Origin: Muricauda sp. SCSIO 65647
Lineage (GTDB): Bacteria; Bacteroidota; Bacteroidia; Flavobacteriales; Flavobacteriaceae
NCBI RefSeq assembly: GCF_021534965.1
Contig: NZ_CP091037.1
Span: 3,541,501 to 3,605,500, forward strand
Length of the DNA: 64,000 nt
Direction of reading: 5' to 3'
Below are positions 33,694 through 42,487 of this stretch, one piece after another. The notes beneath the pieces were generated by a model. It had not been told where the DNA came from, made no database searches, and saw only the letters and a list, made by a program, of their open reading frames with translations. The translations under genes were made by a program, and so were the position numbers. Positions within the stretch are counted from its first letter, which is position 1. The number at the start of each line of letters is the position of its first letter.

Positions 33694-35019
33694 CTACTTC
33701 ACCTCATCGTAATGGTCATCCCACTCTTTTACCTTCGGCTCACCCAATTTGCCCACAGATTTGGCCACCATCATCGATACGGTGGCATCTCCTGTTACAT
33801 TGACAACGGTACGGCACATATCCAAAGGTCTATCAACCGCAAAAATCAAGGCCAGGCCAATGGCGAGCTTATCGGGCGGGAACCCTATCGACTCCAATAC
33901 GATGACCAACATCACCATACCGGCCCCAGGTACGGCAGCAGACCCGATAGAAGCCAGTAAAGCGGTCAACACAATGGTCAACTGCCCTGAGAAATCCAAC
34001 GGAAAACCCAATGCCTGCGCGATAAAAACCGCCGCTACCCCTTGATAGAGACTGGTGCCGTCCATATTGATCGTGGCACCCACAGGAAGCACAAAACTGG
34101 AGACCTCTTTGTCAACGCCAATGTGTTCTTCTACCCTTTCCATGGTCACAGGTAGGGTCGCCGCGCTCGAACTGGTCGAAAAGGCCAACAATTGCGCCGG
34201 ACTTATCTTGCTCAAAAATGCAAAGGGGTTATAGCCGGTAAAGGTCGAAACGACAATGCTGTAGAAAACGATCATCAAGAGAAGCCCCAAGACAACCACA
34301 CCAGAGTACTTCAGCAAGGCCAACAATAGTTCGGGGTCACTTGAGGAGACGACCACGCCCGCTAGCAGTGCAAAAACTGCATAAGGTGCCGTCAGCATAA
34401 TAAGATCGACCATTTTTAGCACCACCTCGTTCAGGGAATCGAAGAAATTCTTTAGGGGCTTGGCATCTTTTTCACCTATCAACAGCATCGAGATGCCCAA
34501 GAAAATGGCAAAGAATATGACCTGGAGCATCAAACTGTTTTCTGACATGGCGTTCAAGGCATTGTCGGGCACCATATCGACCAAAAACTGCAAAGGGCCA
34601 CTTTCCTTTTGCCGAGAGGCTTCCTCTAGTTTTGAGGTGACACCTGCATCAGAAGCGTATGTGGAAGTGAGTTTATCAATAGTATCTTGTGAGATGCCCT
34701 TTCCGGGAACAAGGGTGTTGACCAACAATAGTCCGACCGTGATGGCCACCACTGTTGTACAGACATAGATGATAATGGTTCGCACCCCAATGTTCCTGAA
34801 TTTTGAAATATCCTTCAAATCGGAAATGCCCTTGACGAGCGATGCCAAGATCAACGGAATGGCAATCAGTTTCAACAGTTTCACAAATATGGTCCCGAAG
34901 GGATTGATCCAATCTGCAACAAAGTCACGACCCCAATCTGGATAGGTCATTACAAATCCGAAGAGAATGCCGAGTAGCATTCCGATAAGAATTTTCCAAT
35001 GCAATTGCAGTTTTCGCAT
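33694..35019 (-). CDS. dicarboxylate/amino-acid:cation symporter (DAACS family)
   Basis: 441 residues, about eight membrane helices and two re-entrant loops. Signatures SSSAATLPVTMERVEE (HP1 serine-rich), GATINMDGTSLYQGVAAVF (TM7 NMDGT) and the HP2 region LLASIGSAAVPGAG, then VDRPLDMCRTVVNVTGDA with the substrate Asp and Arg. Imports glutamate, aspartate or C4-dicarboxylates with Na+ or H+. Single gene; its promoter side faces the heptanucleotide repeat. Confidence 0.9.
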   Translation of the reverse strand: MRKLQLHWKILIGMLLGILFGFVMTYPDWGRDFVADWINPFGTIFVKLLKLIAIPLILASLVKGISDLKDISKFRNIGVRTIIIYVCTTVVAITVGLLLVNTLVPGKGISQDTIDKLTSTYASDAGVTSKLEEASRQKESGPLQFLVDMVPDNALNAMSENSLMLQVIFFAIFLGISMLLIGEKDAKPLKNFFDSLNEVVLKMVDLIMLTAPYAVFALLAGVVVSSSDPELLLALLKYSGVVVLGLLLMIVFYSIVVSTFTGYNPFAFLSKISPAQLLAFSTSSSAATLPVTMERVEEHIGVDKEVSSFVLPVGATINMDGTSLYQGVAAVFIAQALGFPLDFSGQLTIVLTALLASIGSAAVPGAGMVMLVIVLESIGFPPDKLAIGLALIFAVDRPLDMCRTVVNVTGDATVSMMVAKSVGKLGEPKVKEWDDHYDEVK

Positions 35020-35053
35020 AGTCTATATTTTGATGGGTAAGATACCATTTTAA

Positions 35054-35522
35054 GTAGGAAGTACGAAATGGGAAGTGTGAAGTGCGAGGTGTGAAGTAAG
35101 AAGTAGGAAGTACGAAATGCGAAGTGGGAAGTGGGAAGTGTGAAGTAAGAAGTAGGAAGTACGAAATGCGAAATGCGAAGTGGGAAGTGGGAAGTGTGAA
35201 GTAAGAAGTAGGAAGTACGAAATGCGAAGTAGGAAGTACGAAATGCGAAGTGTGAGGTAAGAAGTGAAAAGTGCGAAATGCGAGCTGTTAAGTAAGAAAT
35301 AGGAAGTACGAAATAGGAAGTGTGAAGTAAGAAGTGGGAAATACGAAATGCGAGGTGTGAAGGAAGAAGTGGGGAATGAGAAGTGGGAAGTGCGAAATAC
35401 GAAGTGGGAGGTGTGAAGTAAGAAGTGGGGAATGAGAAGTGGGAAGTACGAAATACGAAGTGGGAGGTGTGAAGTAAGAAGTACGAAGTGTGAAGTACGA
35501 AATGTGAAGTGTGAAGTTAAAA
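35054..35522. repeat. uninterrupted heptanucleotide tandem array, 67 units, with higher-order repeats
   Basis: I read 67 consecutive 7-mers with no indel, consensus GTRNGAA (variants ATGNGAA, GTGNGAG). Runs of units recur: a seven-unit block (units 11-17 and 19-25) and an eight-unit block (units 46-53 and 54-61). The reverse strand is open in several frames because 7 is not a multiple of 3 and the unit has no stop on that strand; it encodes a repeated TSHF/ISYF pattern that I do not accept as protein. Confidence 0.9.
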
Positions 35523-35582
35523 GAAGAGCATGTAATTTTAAACATTCAACAGGCAATGTGCCCCTTCACCTTGGCAACAGCG

Positions 35583-36647
35583 TCACAATTTATTGGTCCG
35601 CGCCAACAACCAGTGATCGGCCAGCACCAAGGCGGTCATGGCTTCTACAATAGGCACGGCTCGTGGTACCACACAAGGGTCATGGCGACCTTTTCCTTGG
35701 GCCGCTACCTTTTCACCCTTTTTGTTGATCGTATCGTAACCTTGCAGTATGGTGGCCACGGGCTTAAAGGCCACATTGAAATAGATGTCCATTCCGTTGC
35801 TGATACCACCTTGAATACCACCGCTGCGGTTTGTTTTCGTGGTGCCATCTTCATTGTACTGGTCGTTATGTTCGCTACCCTTCATGGTCACACCTGAAAA
35901 TCCGCTGCCATATTCAAATCCCTTGACGGCATTTATCGAAAGCATGGCCTTGCCCAGATCGGCATGCAACTTGTCGAAAACAGGTTCGCCCAAGCCGACC
36001 GGTACATTTTGGGCCACGCAGGTAATGACCCCACCGATGGTGTCGCCCTGTTTTTTTATGGATTTGATGTATTCTTCCATTTTCGATGCCATTTCAGGGT
36101 CTGGGCAACGTACCGGATTCTCTTCTATGTTTGAGAAATCGAGTTCTTGATAGGCCTTGTTGAGTTTCATTTCCCCTACCTGCGATACGAAGGCGGTTAC
36201 CCGTACTTCTTTCAACAATTGTTTGGCAATGGCACCGGCCACTACCCTACTGGCTGTTTCGCGGGCCGAGCTTCGGCCGCCACCGCGATAATCACGCAAT
36301 CCATATTTCTGGTCATAAACGTAATCGGCATGTGACGGGCGGTACGAATCTTTGATATGGGAGTAGTCTTTTGATTTCTGGTTGGTATTGTGAATGGCGA
36401 ACCCAATTGGGGTTCCCGTGGTCTTCCCTTCAAAGATTCCGGAGTAGAACTCAACGGTGTCTGGCTCTTTTCGTTGGGTCACAATGGCCGATTGCCCTGG
36501 TCTGCGCCTGTCCAAGTCGTTTTGTACGGCATCTAGATCCAATTCCAATCCTGCAGGGCATCCATCAATAATGCCACCAATGGCTTTGCCGTGCGATTCG
36601 CCAAAGGTGGTCAATTTGAAAAGGTTGCCAAAGGTGTTTCCTGCCAT
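35583..36647 (-). CDS. aroC: chorismate synthase
   Basis: 354 residues. Starts [33 protein letters not shown] (FMN/EPSP-binding signature), then [20 protein letters not shown] and [14 protein letters not shown]. It forms chorismate from EPSP using reduced FMN, the last step of the shikimate pathway. The -7 box lies at 36668-36675. The 3' end faces the heptanucleotide array. Confidence 0.95.
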   Translation of the reverse strand: MAGNTFGNLFKLTTFGESHGKAIGGIIDGCPAGLELDLDAVQNDLDRRRPGQSAIVTQRKEPDTVEFYSGIFEGKTTGTPIGFAIHNTNQKSKDYSHIKDSYRPSHADYVYDQKYGLRDYRGGGRSSARETASRVVAGAIAKQLLKEVRVTAFVSQVGEMKLNKAYQELDFSNIEENPVRCPDPEMASKMEEYIKSIKKQGDTIGGVITCVAQNVPVGLGEPVFDKLHADLGKAMLSINAVKGFEYGSGFSGVTMKGSEHNDQYNEDGTTKTNRSGGIQGGISNGMDIYFNVAFKPVATILQGYDTINKKGEKVAAQGKGRHDPCVVPRAVPIVEAMTALVLADHWLLARTNKL

Positions 36648-36667
36648 TGAATTGCGAATAAGAAAAC

Positions 36668-36675
36668 CAAAGGTA
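36668..36675 (-). promoter_or_regulatory. -7 box (TACCTTTG) of aroC
   Basis: TACCTTTG on the reverse strand, 20 bases before the ATG. Confidence 0.5.
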
Positions 36676-36828
36676 CTTTTTAAAAATCTTATACAAAAAC
36701 TTGAACTTCCTTAATGTTTACCTAACATACAAAGCGCCCACATCACAATAGTTTAACACTTTTCTGATAGATACTTGATATGAATTTGATTATCAGTTCA
36801 TGGCCGCATCGTTACTTTGCAGCTAAAC

Positions 36829-36836
36829 TATCTTTG
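36829..36836 (+). promoter_or_regulatory. -7 box (TATCTTTG) of the LpxH-like gene
   Basis: Only 2 bases before the TTG at 36839, so either the mRNA is leaderless or the true start codon is a few codons in. Confidence 0.5.
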
Positions 36837-36838
36837 TA

Positions 36839-37756
36839 TTGAAAAAAAGAAAACTGGAATTGGCCGTAATTTCTGACGTTCATTTGGGTACATATGGTTG
36901 TCATGCAGATGAACTGATAGCGTATCTCAATAGCATTGATCCCAAAAAGTTGATATTGAACGGCGATATCATCGATATATGGCAGTTCAGCAAACGATAT
37001 TTTCCAGCCTCACACCTTAAAGTCTTAAAAAAACTGATCGGTATGGCCGCCAAAGGCACTGAGGTCATTTATATTACCGGCAACCATGATGAAATGCTCC
37101 GTAAGTTTGCCGATACCACTATGGGCAATGTCACCATTACCAACAAATTGGTTTTGAACCTTGATGGTAAAAAAGCGTGGATTTTTCATGGTGATGTTTT
37201 TGACATCTCGATACAAAATGCCAAGTGGCTGGCCAAACTAGGTGGGTATGGATATGATATGCTCATTCTTCTGAACCGTTCGGCGAACTGGTTTTTGAAG
37301 GGGATGGGAAAAGAAAAATACTCCCTCTCAAAGCGCATAAAAAATAGTGTCAAGAGTGCTGTCAAGTACATCAATAATTTCGAAAAAACAGCCGGCGACC
37401 TCGCTATCGAGAATGGCTATGATTATGTTGTATGTGGGCACATCCACCAGCCCAAAAAAGAGAGGTACGAGAACAAAATAGGTCGCTGTACCTATCTTAA
37501 TTCAGGTGATTGGGTCGAAAATCTGACGGCTCTGGAATATTCATTCAAAAGGTGGAAAGTCTACTACTACAGCCAAGATAAGCTGTCGCCATTCTTTGTC
37601 GATGATGATGTCAAGGAAATGGATATCAATCAACTTATCGCCTCGATCACTTCTGCACAGGCCGAAAAGACCAAAAAGGAAAAAGAACCGATTGCAGGGG
37701 CAGATGATGACATTTTAGACGATCAGGGCTTCCCGCAAGATGGTGACGGGGTGTAG
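36839..37756 (+). CDS. UDP-2,3-diacylglucosamine diphosphatase-like metallophosphoesterase (LpxH-like)
   Basis: About 305 residues. Metal motifs: VISDVHLG, LNGDIIDIW, ITGNHDEM, HGDVFD, CGHIHQPKKE. The layout fits LpxH/LpxG-type phosphoesterases that cleave UDP-diacylglucosamine in lipid A synthesis; an acidic tail of about 60 residues is extra. No ATG is available before DVHLG, so a TTG start (36839) is taken, with weak support. The last 42 bases overlap, tail to tail, the end of the FAD/FeS gene. Confidence 0.75.
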   Translation: MKKRKLELAVISDVHLGTYGCHADELIAYLNSIDPKKLILNGDIIDIWQFSKRYFPASHLKVLKKLIGMAAKGTEVIYITGNHDEMLRKFADTTMGNVTITNKLVLNLDGKKAWIFHGDVFDISIQNAKWLAKLGGYGYDMLILLNRSANWFLKGMGKEKYSLSKRIKNSVKSAVKYINNFEKTAGDLAIENGYDYVVCGHIHQPKKERYENKIGRCTYLNSGDWVENLTALEYSFKRWKVYYYSQDKLSPFFVDDDVKEMDINQLIASITSAQAEKTKKEKEPIAGADDDILDDQGFPQDGDGV

Positions 37757-40651
37757 CGCCGTTCTGCCCGTACCGTCCATTATTTGATGACGGCAACTGG
37801 TGCCATTGGCCGCTATGAGGGTATCTGAACCACTTTTTCTTACGGATGGAAAAAGCTTGAGCTCACCTATTGCCATACTGGTATTGTAATGTTCTTTCTC
37901 GTAACCGAAAGAGCCCGCCATACCACAACAGCCCGAAGTGATTATGGAAACCTCATAGTTTTTGGGAAGATTGAGAATGTCAAAAGTCACTTTTTGGTTT
38001 GAAAGCGCTTTTTGATGGCAGTGATTGTGGATTTTCACCTTTTTTTGGGCATCGGTGAACCGCTCGGCACCGATGACACCATTGGTCACCTCATTGGCAA
38101 GAAATTCTTCGATCAAAAATGACTGCGCACCCAAACGTTCAACCTGCTCTTGGTCATCGACCAGTCTTTTATACTCATCGCGGAAGGTCAAAATGGCCGA
38201 AGGTTCCAAGCCGACAATGGGGGTGCCCGATTCAAGTATAGGTTTGATTTGTGAAAGGTTTTCCTTTGCCAATTGTTGGGCTTGTCTCAAGAACCCCTTT
38301 GAAAGGTAGGTCCTTCCGCTCTCTGCATATAGCAGCTCGACATCGTACCCCAAACGGGTCAAAAGTTCGATGGCATCCTTACCTACTTCAATATCGAGGT
38401 AGCGGGTAAACTCATCAATGTACAAAACAACTTTTGAAGAATGTCTATTATATTGATTTTTAAAATGTTGTAAGTACTTATCGAAATTTTCACTATAGAC
38501 TTTTGGAAAAGTTCTTTCTACCGCTACCCCGACCGATTTCTTCAGGGTATTCGACAACAACCGAGAGCTGTATACCCAATTGGTAAGTCCACTGATCTTA
38601 CTGGCCAAACGATTTATTTTGGTGTTGTGAGCGAATAGCTTGCTACGCAATGAATACCCATTGGCCTCTTGGTATTGATACTGGAATTCGGCCTTGAGGG
38701 CCGCCACATCCACATTACTGGGGCATTCACTTGAACAAGCCTTGCAGCTGAGGCACAGGTCAAAGACTTCTTTCAACTCTTTGTGGTCAAAACGATTGCT
38801 TTTTTCTGTATTGGTCAAAAATTCCCGTAACGCATTTGCCCTGCCACGTGTGGTATCCTTCTCATTCTTGGTGGCATGGTAGCTGGGGCACATAGCACCC
38901 GACACATGGTGCGTCTTGCGGCAGTCCCCACTGCCGTTGCACTTTTCAGCGGCGCGCAAAATTCCTTGGCTATCTGAAAAGTCCATAAGGGTTTTTATTT
39001 CGGGCTCTTCCCTGTTGATTTTGTAGCGCAATGAAGCATCCATGGGGTAGGCTTCCACTATTTTTCCCGGATTCAAAATGCCTTCGGGGTCGAAGTAGCT
39101 TTTGATTCGTCTTAATAGTTCATAGTTCTTTTGCCCGATCATCATGGGAATGAACTCTGCGCGTACAATGCCATCGCCATGTTCGCCACTAAAGCTTCCC
39201 CTATATTTTTTGGTCAATTGCGCCACATTTGTAGTAATCTGGCGAAAGAGTGCGACATCATTACTTTTTTTAAGGTTTAGAATAGGCCGTAAATGTAGTT
39301 CCCCTGCCCCGGCATGGGCATAGTACACCGCTTCTTGGCCATAACCCTTCATGATTTCAGTAAACTCGAGAATGAAATCTTTCAAATCTTCCAAGGCCAC
39401 CGCTGTATCTTCTATACAGGCCACTGCTTTGCGGTCGCCCACCATGTTGCCCAGCAGCCCAAGGCCGGCTTTTCTAAGTTCAATTGCCTTATTAATATCA
39501 TTGCCCCGAAGTGTGGGGGCCGCATAGCTCAAACCTGATCTTTTGATGGTCTGCTGCAGTGCGCTGAGCTGTTCTTGCAACTCCTTCTCGGTATGTGCCC
39601 TGAGCTCGAGCATCAGAATCGCGGCCGGATCCCGCTCTACAAAAAAGCGGTTTGCCAATTGTTGACGATTGTTCTTCGTGCAGTCGAGAATCACCTTATC
39701 CATCATCTCACAGGTGAACAGGTTGTGGGCCATTACCGGCGCTACATCACCAAGACAATCTTCGAGTGTCTCATAATGGGTGGCCACCATTGCAGAAAGT
39801 GGTGGTGGCAAGTCATCTAATTGTAAGGTGATTTCAGTGGTAAAGGCCAAGGTACCCTCGCTACCGCAAAGCAATTTGCAGAAGTTGAATGTTCGATCAT
39901 TAGTGCCGAAAAGATTGTTCTTGAGCAGTTCATCAACTGCATAGCCCGTATTTCTGCGGTGTATCTCCGGTTTGGGGAATTCTTTGATGATTTCTTTTTG
40001 GATGACCGGATCTGACAGTTCGTTCGCAACGGCCGCATACAGATTTCCCTCGAAACTATTCTCCTTGGCTTTTTTATGATATTCTTCTTTCTCGACCGAC
40101 CCAAAAACGGCAATGCTGCCATCAGAGAGAACAGTATTGAGCGACACTACTTTATCTCGGGTAACGCCATATTGGATCGATGTGGTGCCTGAGGAGTTGT
40201 TCCCTACCATCCCCCCTATCATACAGCGGTTCGAGGTTGAGGTATTCGGACCAAAAAACAGTCCGTAAGACTTTAGATATTGATTGAGCTCATCACGAAT
40301 TACCCCTGGCTCAACCCTGACCTGTTTCTTTTCTTGGTCGAGGTGGAGAATTTTTGTAAAATGCTTCGAAGTATCGACGATTATGCCATCGCCCACACAT
40401 TGCCCGGCCAACGAAGTACCTGCTGTACGGGGTACCAATCCGATTTTGTTTTTTCTAGCAAAGTGCACCAAAACCTGAATGTCCCTTTCGGATTTGGGGT
40501 AGGCCACGGCCGCAGGAAGCTTGCGATATACAGAGGCATCCGTGGCATATAGTGCCTTGGTCAGTTCATCGGTGTGCAAAGTGCCTTCAAGTTGTGTAGA
40601 AAGTGGATCCAGCAAAGATTTATTCAATTCGGAACAATTTTTGAGCAACAA
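37715..40651 (-). CDS. FAD-linked oxidase with FeS and CCG domains (YdiJ/D-2-hydroxyacid dehydrogenase-like)
   Basis: 978 residues. The FAD-binding PCMH domain at the N-terminus (GLVPRTAGTSLAGQCVGDGIIVDTSKHF, MIGGMVGNNSSGTTSIQYG) is followed by the FAD-oxidase C domain (YAHAGAGELHLRPILNLK). A 4Fe-4S ferredoxin stretch (CLSCKACSSECPSNVDVAALKAEF) and a C-terminal Cys-rich part (HNHCHQKAL..TSGCCGMAGSFGYEKEH) complete it. It oxidises a 2-hydroxyacid, D-lactate or D-2-hydroxyglutarate, and passes electrons to the membrane chain; the substrate is not decided. Overlaps its convergent neighbour by 42 bases. Confidence 0.85.
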   Translation of the reverse strand: MLLKNCSELNKSLLDPLSTQLEGTLHTDELTKALYATDASVYRKLPAAVAYPKSERDIQVLVHFARKNKIGLVPRTAGTSLAGQCVGDGIIVDTSKHFTKILHLDQEKKQVRVEPGVIRDELNQYLKSYGLFFGPNTSTSNRCMIGGMVGNNSSGTTSIQYGVTRDKVVSLNTVLSDGSIAVFGSVEKEEYHKKAKENSFEGNLYAAVANELSDPVIQKEIIKEFPKPEIHRRNTGYAVDELLKNNLFGTNDRTFNFCKLLCGSEGTLAFTTEITLQLDDLPPPLSAMVATHYETLEDCLGDVAPVMAHNLFTCEMMDKVILDCTKNNRQQLANRFFVERDPAAILMLELRAHTEKELQEQLSALQQTIKRSGLSYAAPTLRGNDINKAIELRKAGLGLLGNMVGDRKAVACIEDTAVALEDLKDFILEFTEIMKGYGQEAVYYAHAGAGELHLRPILNLKKSNDVALFRQITTNVAQLTKKYRGSFSGEHGDGIVRAEFIPMMIGQKNYELLRRIKSYFDPEGILNPGKIVEAYPMDASLRYKINREEPEIKTLMDFSDSQGILRAAEKCNGSGDCRKTHHVSGAMCPSYHATKNEKDTTRGRANALREFLTNTEKSNRFDHKELKEVFDLCLSCKACSSECPSNVDVAALKAEFQYQYQEANGYSLRSKLFAHNTKINRLASKISGLTNWVYSSRLLSNTLKKSVGVAVERTFPKVYSENFDKYLQHFKNQYNRHSSKVVLYIDEFTRYLDIEVGKDAIELLTRLGYDVELLYAESGRTYLSKGFLRQAQQLAKENLSQIKPILESGTPIVGLEPSAILTFRDEYKRLVDDQEQVERLGAQSFLIEEFLANEVTNGVIGAERFTDAQKKVKIHNHCHQKALSNQKVTFDILNLPKNYEVSIITSGCCGMAGSFGYEKEHYNTSMAIGELKLFPSVRKSGSDTLIAANGTSCRHQIMDGTGRTALHPVTILREALIV

Positions 40652-40713
40652 AACGAGTTATAGCAAACAGTTGAACAAAGCTATCCTTAATTTTTTAACT
40701 AAAAGAGAAACTT

Positions 40714-41208
40714 ATGAAGATTACCACAATTTTTATGGTGCTATTTGCATTTGCAACGGTATCGCTGCAGGCGCAGAGCATTTCTGACCACGCCTTGGGG
40801 CTTCGCCTTGGCGATAGTGACGGGTTTGGTGCCGAAATCTCGTACCAAAAGTCAATCGGGCGTTTCAATCGCGCAGAATTCAACTTGGGCTGGCGTGACA
40901 GTCGCAACTTTGATGCGTTCAAGTTGGCCGGGGTCTATCAATGGGTACATAACCTAGATGGTGGTTTCAATTGGTACTATGGTGTTGGTGGTGGACTTGG
41001 AAGTGTAGATTTTGCCCCTGTGCCCGATGGTGACGATGATGACGGACTCTTTGTCTTTGCCGCAGGAAATATCGGTGTCGAATACGATTTTGACATACCA
41101 TTGTTGCTGTCGCTTGATTTTCGCCCCGAAATAGGAATTTTGGGCTACGATGGCTTTAGCGACAATTTTGATTTCGATATAGCCCTGGGCATACGCTACC
41201 AATTCTGA
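40714..41208 (+). CDS. outer-membrane beta-barrel-like secreted protein, 164 aa
   Basis: A signal peptide (TIFMVLFAFATVSLQAQ) precedes about 145 residues of alternating amphipathic strands (ALGLRLGDSDGFGAEISYQKSIG..RAEFNLGWRD..FKLAGVYQWVH..FNWYYGVGGGLG) ending in an aromatic residue (GIRYQF), as for small eight-strand barrels. An acidic turn (DGDDDD) may bind a cation. No characterised family recognised. An intrinsic terminator follows. Confidence 0.7.
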   Translation: MKITTIFMVLFAFATVSLQAQSISDHALGLRLGDSDGFGAEISYQKSIGRFNRAEFNLGWRDSRNFDAFKLAGVYQWVHNLDGGFNWYYGVGGGLGSVDFAPVPDGDDDDGLFVFAAGNIGVEYDFDIPLLLSLDFRPEIGILGYDGFSDNFDFDIALGIRYQF

Positions 41209-41235
41209 CCACAAAAAGATTATCGATCATGCTTT

Positions 41236-41267
41236 AGCCCTTAACCTGATGTTAAGGGCTTTTTTTA
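41236..41267 (+). terminator. intrinsic terminator of the barrel gene
   Basis: A 10-bp stem AGCCCTTAAC/GTTAAGGGCT with loop CTGAT, then a run of seven T. Confidence 0.85.
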
Positions 41268-41283
41268 TACCCATGGTATTCAA

Positions 41284-41291
41284 TACCTTTG
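41284..41291 (+). promoter_or_regulatory. -7 box (TACCTTTG) of the TlpA-like gene
   Basis: 18 bases before the ATG at 41310, just downstream of the terminator above. Confidence 0.55.
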
Positions 41292-41309
41292 CGGTTCAAA
41301 ATTTTATTT

Positions 41310-42425
41310 ATGAAGAAAACAGTATTTGCCCTATCAATAACCTTATTGTTTATTGCCTGCAATATTGAAAAGACCGGTTATGCCCTTAAAGCCACTGTCG
41401 ATGGTGAGGTTGAAGACAGCACAAAAGTATATTTGAGAACGACCGACAGCCTGAACCAATTGGTCGAAATCGATACAGCTCAGATCACTGAAGGAAGTTT
41501 TGAGTTCGAAGGAAACCAAGAAATACCACAACTACATTATATTTTCATAGAGGGACTTATGGGAAATGTGCCCGTGATTTTGGAAAACGGTTCCATAAGC
41601 GTGAAATTTCAAAGAGACAGTCTTTCTTTTGCCAAAGTTGGTGGTACCCCACAGAACGAGTTTTTTGCGGATTTCATGGAAGGCTCACGTTCGTTCATTG
41701 AGATGGGCCGTTCTTTTAACGATGATATGCGCAAGGCCGCTGCTGCAAGAGATACAGCAATGATAGAGTCTTTAAGGGAAGAGTCCCTTGAGCTTCAAGA
41801 AAAGATGAAGAACTTCAACATTGATTTCATTAAAGAAAATCCAAATGCATTGGTCTCTGCCCTCATACTTGAGAATCTGATGAGAACACGGATATTGCAA
41901 ACAAAAGAAGTCGATTCATTGTTCCAGAATTTTACTCCAGAAATCAAGGCGACAAAACCTGGCAAAAATCTTGAAAAACAGTTAGAAAGAACCAAAGCTA
42001 CCGATATAGGTGAAGTGGCGCCTGATTTTTCGGGTCCTACACCTGATGGTACTGTTTTGGCCTTGAATGAAGTAACGGTAAAGGGAAAGGTGACCTTGAT
42101 AGACTTTTGGGCCGCTTGGTGCCGCCCCTGCCGTGTTGAAAACCCAAATATTGTCAACGTTTACAATAAATACAAAGATAAGGGACTGAACATTGTGGGT
42201 GTTTCATTGGATGCTCGGGAAGAGCAATGGAAGCAGGCCATTGCGCAAGACGGACTTGAGTGGCACCATGTGTCACACCTTAAGCGCTTTCAAGACCCTG
42301 TGGCACAGCTCTACAATGTGAATGCCATACCCGCTGCCTTTCTGTTGGATGAAAATGGGGTCATCGTGGCCAAAAATCTTCGCGGTCCGGCGTTGGAGAA
42401 AAAAGTGGCAGAATTACTGAACTAG
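41310..42425 (+). CDS. TlpA-family thioredoxin-like lipoprotein with DUF4369 domain
   Basis: The ATG at 41310 begins a lipoprotein signal (ALSITLLFIAC-NIE). Residues about 30-130 are a DUF4369-like beta domain (GYALKATVDGEVEDSTKVYLRTTD), followed by a helical linker, and a thioredoxin domain with active site WAAWCRPCR (CxxC) and cis-Pro in NAIPAAFLL. It reduces disulfides of exported proteins, as in Bacteroidota TlpA-like proteins. About 371 residues. Convergent with the LVIVD gene through a shared terminator. Confidence 0.85.
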   Translation: MKKTVFALSITLLFIACNIEKTGYALKATVDGEVEDSTKVYLRTTDSLNQLVEIDTAQITEGSFEFEGNQEIPQLHYIFIEGLMGNVPVILENGSISVKFQRDSLSFAKVGGTPQNEFFADFMEGSRSFIEMGRSFNDDMRKAAAARDTAMIESLREESLELQEKMKNFNIDFIKENPNALVSALILENLMRTRILQTKEVDSLFQNFTPEIKATKPGKNLEKQLERTKATDIGEVAPDFSGPTPDGTVLALNEVTVKGKVTLIDFWAAWCRPCRVENPNIVNVYNKYKDKGLNIVGVSLDAREEQWKQAIAQDGLEWHHVSHLKRFQDPVAQLYNVNAIPAAFLLDENGVIVAKNLRGPALEKKVAELLN

Positions 42426-42440
42426 ATACTTTAAAAAGAA

Positions 42441-42470
42441 AAAGCCCCGATTGTTCATCGGGGCTTTTTT
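42441..42470. terminator. bidirectional intrinsic terminator
   Basis: An 11-bp stem AAAGCCCCGAT/ATCGGGGCTTT with loop TGTTC, T-run on the + strand and A-run (AAAAAGAAAAA) on the left, so it also works for the reverse strand gene ending at 42488. Confidence 0.85.
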
Positions 42471-42487
42471 TGTTGATCGTTTGCTTG

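Noticed and set aside
35050-35556. 168-codon and 85-codon frames (TSHF/ISYF repeats) as proteins
   Set aside because: They are translations of the heptanucleotide array, open in more than one frame because the unit has no stop on that strand.
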